From: a virus | Strand: one strand, 5' to 3' | DNA: 22,538 nt | Virus record (IMG/VR): IMGVR_UViG_3300042898_001602 | Span: 1 to 22,538 of that record | In this document: positions 19,299 to 22,538 of the stretch, one piece after another | How the letters are laid out: every line of letters begins with the position of its first letter | Numbering within the stretch: the first letter of the stretch is position 1 | Program-made: the position numbers and the translations under genes | The notes under the pieces: model-generated | What the model was told of the DNA's origin: nothing | The model's database searches: none | Seen by the model: the letters and a program-made list of their open reading frames with translations, nothing else

Positions 19299-20534
19299 AT
19301 GGCAATTACAATAGAAGACCAACCTTACCAATACACTCCTATCGGACAAAGATTGATGCTTGTCGCATCTTCGACCAACGTAGCCAACGCAGGCTTTCGT
19401 TTCGTGTTCGACTTCGGTTCTTTCCAAGTCAACGTACAACCTAACGCTTCCAACAAAGGAATGTTAGACCTCGCACCGATATTTCGTGAGCAACTGGAAC
19501 ACGATGCAGGCGCAGCGAACGAAGGATTAAACGACGAGTATAAAAGTGTTGCAAATATAAGCTGCACGATAAAAGAAGGATGGTTAATTGACGGAGTGTT
19601 CACGGTTAGCGGTTCGGGTATGGCTGACATTGACGACGTGTACGCTTTCCTTGCTGAATACCAAGTTGCAGATGGCTACAAACCGAATCCAAACGCACGC
19701 TATGCTTTGTCGAACACATCAAAATACTTGTTGAGCGAACGCACAACGGACACGCACAAATGGAGCGAAGCACCAGCGCGTGGTTTGTCAAACGATTGGG
19801 TGTACATACCTACTCGATTAGCTGACTTTGGACAGTTGTATTCAATAAGTAACAACGGTCTTTTAGTGGATAACGATGCAACAGATTTATTTGTGTCAAC
19901 ATACGACAACAGCAACACGTTAATTGCGCAAGTCAATTTCACTTTATTTACAGATACTAATTCAGTTTCTCGTTTGGGTGCAAATCCACAAAACTTAATC
20001 AATGAAGGATTAGACTTCACGAATGTCAAATACTATACAATACAAGCAGGTACACCGATTTCACTACCTATTTACACACCTTATTCACGCGTGTATTGTT
20101 TTTACATTGTCGCTGACGATTGTCGCTTTGACAACGTGCGTTTGGGTTGGACAAATACTTGCGGTGGTGTGGATTACTTCAACTTCACAAAGAAGTCGGA
20201 GTTGTCGTTCAACTACGATCGTAAGCAATATCAAAAAGTAGTTGGTTCATACAACACGGCATCGTTTGCTTTCAACACTTCTGACAGAGGTGCAACAGAC
20301 CGCTACGTTACAACAACAAAAGGACTACAAATAAATAGCGACTGGATTAGCGTTGGAGAGTTCGAATTACTTCAAACGCTTTGTCGTTCCAACGACGTGT
20401 TCATAATTGGTGATGACGCTACAATGACACCTGTTCTTGTGGACACACAGAACTTTGTTATCAAGGACGAAAGATATTCGAAACTTTACAACGTTACTTT
20501 GAATCTTAAATACTCTCAACCTGTTGGCTTATGA
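19299..20534 (+). CDS. Large structural (tail) protein
   Basis: This 411-aa protein begins MAITIEDQPYQYTPIGQRLM. The frame extends to 19176, but that part lies inside the preceding gene, and ATG 19299 follows its stop by 5 bases with an A-rich leader. Early motifs are LMLVASSTNVANAGFRFVFD and LDLAPIFREQLEHD; a C-terminal half has DNVRLGWTNTCGGVDYFNFT, GSYNTASFAFNTSDRGATDR, YVTTTKGLQINSDWISVGEF and LLQTLCRSNDVFI. F-x-W-x-N-x-x-G-x-x-D-x-x-x-F followed by a repeat of E/L-x-x-L-x-x-S-x-x-V is common in Bacteroidota phage proteins placed next to the tail hub. Probably a baseplate or tail component; beta-rich throughout. Confidence 0.72.
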   Translation: MAITIEDQPYQYTPIGQRLMLVASSTNVANAGFRFVFDFGSFQVNVQPNASNKGMLDLAPIFREQLEHDAGAANEGLNDEYKSVANISCTIKEGWLIDGVFTVSGSGMADIDDVYAFLAEYQVADGYKPNPNARYALSNTSKYLLSERTTDTHKWSEAPARGLSNDWVYIPTRLADFGQLYSISNNGLLVDNDATDLFVSTYDNSNTLIAQVNFTLFTDTNSVSRLGANPQNLINEGLDFTNVKYYTIQAGTPISLPIYTPYSRVYCFYIVADDCRFDNVRLGWTNTCGGVDYFNFTKKSELSFNYDRKQYQKVVGSYNTASFAFNTSDRGATDRYVTTTKGLQINSDWISVGEFELLQTLCRSNDVFIIGDDATMTPVLVDTQNFVIKDERYSKLYNVTLNLKYSQPVGL

Positions 20535-22538
20535 TGAATCAAGTAATTTTAACACTTACTGACAACGACGAAAACAGCGCGATTCTCGACCTTTACGAGA
20601 ACGAAAAGATGCATTTGAACTATAAGTTCACGGATCTCACAAACTTTAGTTCTGTCGGCAGCTACTCGCAGGAGTTTCGCATACCAGCAAGTGCTACAAA
20701 CGTAGACTTCTTTGGTGCTATTTTCAACGTTAACTTCAACGGGTGGTTCGATTTCCGCAAGAAGGTAACCGCAACGCTAACAGTCAACACTATTCCAATA
20801 GCAAGTGGTCATATTCAGGTGAAGAAACTTTATTGGCAGAGTGGAAAATTGTTTGAATTTGAAGTTGTATTCTTCGGTGAAGTTCCAAAACTTTCACGCT
20901 TACTAAACGAAAAGAAACTACGAGATATTGCAAGCATCGTTGCAGGTGACTTAGACTACGACTTGCTTCACGCTAACGTAGAAACACCACCTAACGACAA
21001 CACGATTTTAACGCTTTGTGACAAGTGGAACTTGACGGCAAGTAATCCAGAAGGACAACCTGTTTACTCAACTGTTGTTTCAGGTCAACCGACGTACAAA
21101 CCTCTTTATGTTGGACACTTAACACCTGCGGTTAAGGCTTACTATTTGTTCGAGCAAATACTTAAAGACGTAAAGGTTCAATGGGCAAGCGCAAGTTTAT
21201 TTGATATGCTTGACAACGTTTACGTTCCTTTTGTGAATGGTCAGTATTTGAATAGTTCGTTGGGATTGAATGACGTTGCAAGTAAGTTAGCTTATGCGAC
21301 AAACCAAACGACTTCTTTTACACCAACAAACAATATTAAAAATCTTTATGCTCCATTAACTGAATATGAAGACGCTGGAAATGACTGGAGTGGTGGAATT
21401 TATACAGCACCTTTTAGCGGACAATTTACTTTTAGAATTTGGGCAAATGGAACGGCTACTTCTTCGGGTACAAATTATGTAACTGATTTAATTTTAAGTT
21501 ATTTTTATTATGTTAACGATATTTTTGTAGATTCTACTTTTAACAATTTTGTAGATAACTCAAATTTATATTCACACACTTTTCTCAAAGACAATACAAT
21601 TACGCTTTCATTAAATGCAGGAGATACATTAAAAATAAAAATTGAAGCTGTTGGTGGAGTTTACAATACTTCAAGTTTTAATATTGTTTTTGTAGGTAAC
21701 GGAGCAAATGATTACACAGGAACGGGTGTTGAACTTATAAGCGTTGGAACAGCTTTGACAGGCGACACTTGTCTTATGGAGTTCAACGCTCCAGATATGA
21801 AGCAAATAGATTTTATCACGTCAATTCAAAAGATGTTCAACCTTGCATTCGTTCCCGACCGTACACTTCCAAACACATTACGCATTGAACCACTTGTTGA
21901 ATACATCGGAAGCGGAAATACTTTGGATTGGACGGATAAACTAGACCTTTCAAAAGATATAACGTACTATCCAACAACAGACCTTCAAAAGTCTAAGTTC
22001 ACATTCACATACACCGAAGACGGTGACTATTACAACTCAGTCTATAAAAATCTTGGACACATATATGGAAGCTACGAAGTAACAGAAAACGACTTCGAAG
22101 TGATTAACGAGTTTGCAACTGGCGAAGAAAAAGTTGAGTTAGCATTCGCACCAACACCTTCACGAGCAGTTGAGAATACCGATGTTGTAGTTCCTCGTTT
22201 TATTAGTGGAGAAGGAAACTTTGTACAACCAAAACCGCGCATACTTTATTACTTCGCAGACTTCTTTGTTAATATGTTTGACGAGGTTTCAGGTGACGTA
22301 GTGCAAACGGCAGTTAAGTGTTTGAACAACTACTCAACCATGAACGCAAGTGTCGGAGATAGCGACCTAAACTTTGCGCCCGAAGTACCACTTCACACAA
22401 TCATAGCACCCCCATACGACAACCTTTACAACCGTTGGTGGAGAAACTACTATCGTGAACTTTACGATGGACAAGCGCGCATCTTAGAGGGGATGTTTGC
22501 ACTAACATTAAACGACATTTTTACGTTTCAATGGAGCG
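20531..22538 (+). CDS. Large tail/baseplate hub-like protein, 3' end outside window
   Basis: The frame from ATG 20531 (ATGA overlap with the preceding stop) stays open to the right edge, giving at least 669 aa. Motifs include FSSVGSYSQEFRIPASATN, FDFRKKVTATLTVNTIPIAS, GHIQVKKLYWQ, then QIDFITSIQKMFNLAFVPDR and DWTDKLDLSKDITYYP, and later ILYYFADFFVNM. S-x-E-F-R-I-P-x-T...N...F followed by I-P-I-x-x-G-x-(I/L)-x-(V/L) is a module I recognise from tail proteins of Bacteroidota phages; the I-D-F-I-x-x-I-x-K-M-F-N-L part resembles a hub-type domain. Residues about 257-400 are coded by markedly A+T-richer DNA and form an inserted beta domain (see findings). Confidence 0.75.
   Translation, partial: MMNQVILTLTDNDENSAILDLYENEKMHLNYKFTDLTNFSSVGSYSQEFRIPASATNVDFFGAIFNVNFNGWFDFRKKVTATLTVNTIPIASGHIQVKKLYWQSGKLFEFEVVFFGEVPKLSRLLNEKKLRDIASIVAGDLDYDLLHANVETPPNDNTILTLCDKWNLTASNPEGQPVYSTVVSGQPTYKPLYVGHLTPAVKAYYLFEQILKDVKVQWASASLFDMLDNVYVPFVNGQYLNSSLGLNDVASKLAYATNQTTSFTPTNNIKNLYAPLTEYEDAGNDWSGGIYTAPFSGQFTFRIWANGTATSSGTNYVTDLILSYFYYVNDIFVDSTFNNFVDNSNLYSHTFLKDNTITLSLNAGDTLKIKIEAVGGVYNTSSFNIVFVGNGANDYTGTGVELISVGTALTGDTCLMEFNAPDMKQIDFITSIQKMFNLAFVPDRTLPNTLRIEPLVEYIGSGNTLDWTDKLDLSKDITYYPTTDLQKSKFTFTYTEDGDYYNSVYKNLGHIYGSYEVTENDFEVINEFATGEEKVELAFAPTPSRAVENTDVVVPRFISGEGNFVQPKPRILYYFADFFVNMFDEVSGDVVQTAVKCLNNYSTMNASVGDSDLNFAPEVPLHTIIAPPYDNLYNRWWRNYYRELYDGQARILEGMFALTLNDIFTFQWS

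Overview
The window looks like part of the genome of a tailed phage (Caudoviricetes) infecting a member of the Bacteroidota, probably Flavobacterium-like. The sequence is AT-rich and almost entirely coding. Genes are short and often joined by ATGA, TAATG or GTGA overlaps, and starts mostly have A-rich leaders instead of Shine-Dalgarno sites. Two candidate promoters carry the Bacteroidota -7 box TAnnTTTG. Many products resemble families typical of Bacteroidota phages. There is no rRNA, tRNA, CRISPR array, transposase or integrase, so nothing here argues for lysogeny apart from two small possible DNA-binding regulators.

Layout. (1) 1-1748, plus strand, the tail of a rightward operon: a truncated holin-like protein, a calcineurin-like metallophosphoesterase and a two-membrane-segment coiled-coil (spanin-like) protein. 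(2) 8916-1720, minus strand, a leftward operon of about 7 kb read from a strong candidate promoter at 8956-8988. It encodes many small unknown proteins, an SSB-like protein ending in DDMPF, a phage family of about 100 aa, an HTH-like protein, a stand-alone DnaA domain IV-like protein, a zinc-ribbon protein, two possible replication proteins, a protein ending in the clamp-binding motif QLSLF, the large terminase, and finally a hidden 58-aa ribbon-helix-helix protein. (3) 9032-10354, plus strand: a VRR-NUC nuclease, a sigma-70-like factor and a cysteine-rich protein. (4) 10355-10810: a structured, gene-poor stretch with a -7 box, a terminator hairpin interleaved with a second stem (pseudoknot or attenuator topology), a doubtful 60-aa ORF, a GAAA-tetraloop hairpin and a DnaA-box-like site. 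(5) 10811-22538, plus strand, morphogenesis: an NPKGRP protein (possible small terminase), a tail-assembly chaperone with a probable -1 frameshift at a T9 run, a 1111-aa tail fibre with repeated modules, several adhesin-like or decoration proteins, a neck/tail-completion candidate and two large tail proteins, the last running off the window.

How it fits together. The leftward operon seems to capture the host replisome and not replace it: a DnaA-like DNA binder, an SSB-like protein with an SSB C-terminal tip and a clamp-binding peptide are present, but no polymerase, primase or helicase is visible. The sigma-like factor is well placed to switch on the right-hand structural operon. The tail-fibre block shows strong modular shuffling. 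Its repeated modules are nearly identical in protein but heavily diverged at synonymous positions. The observations most worth a second look are the interleaved stems at 10407-10469, the T9 frameshift, the QLSLF peptide and the codon-scrambled fibre repeats.
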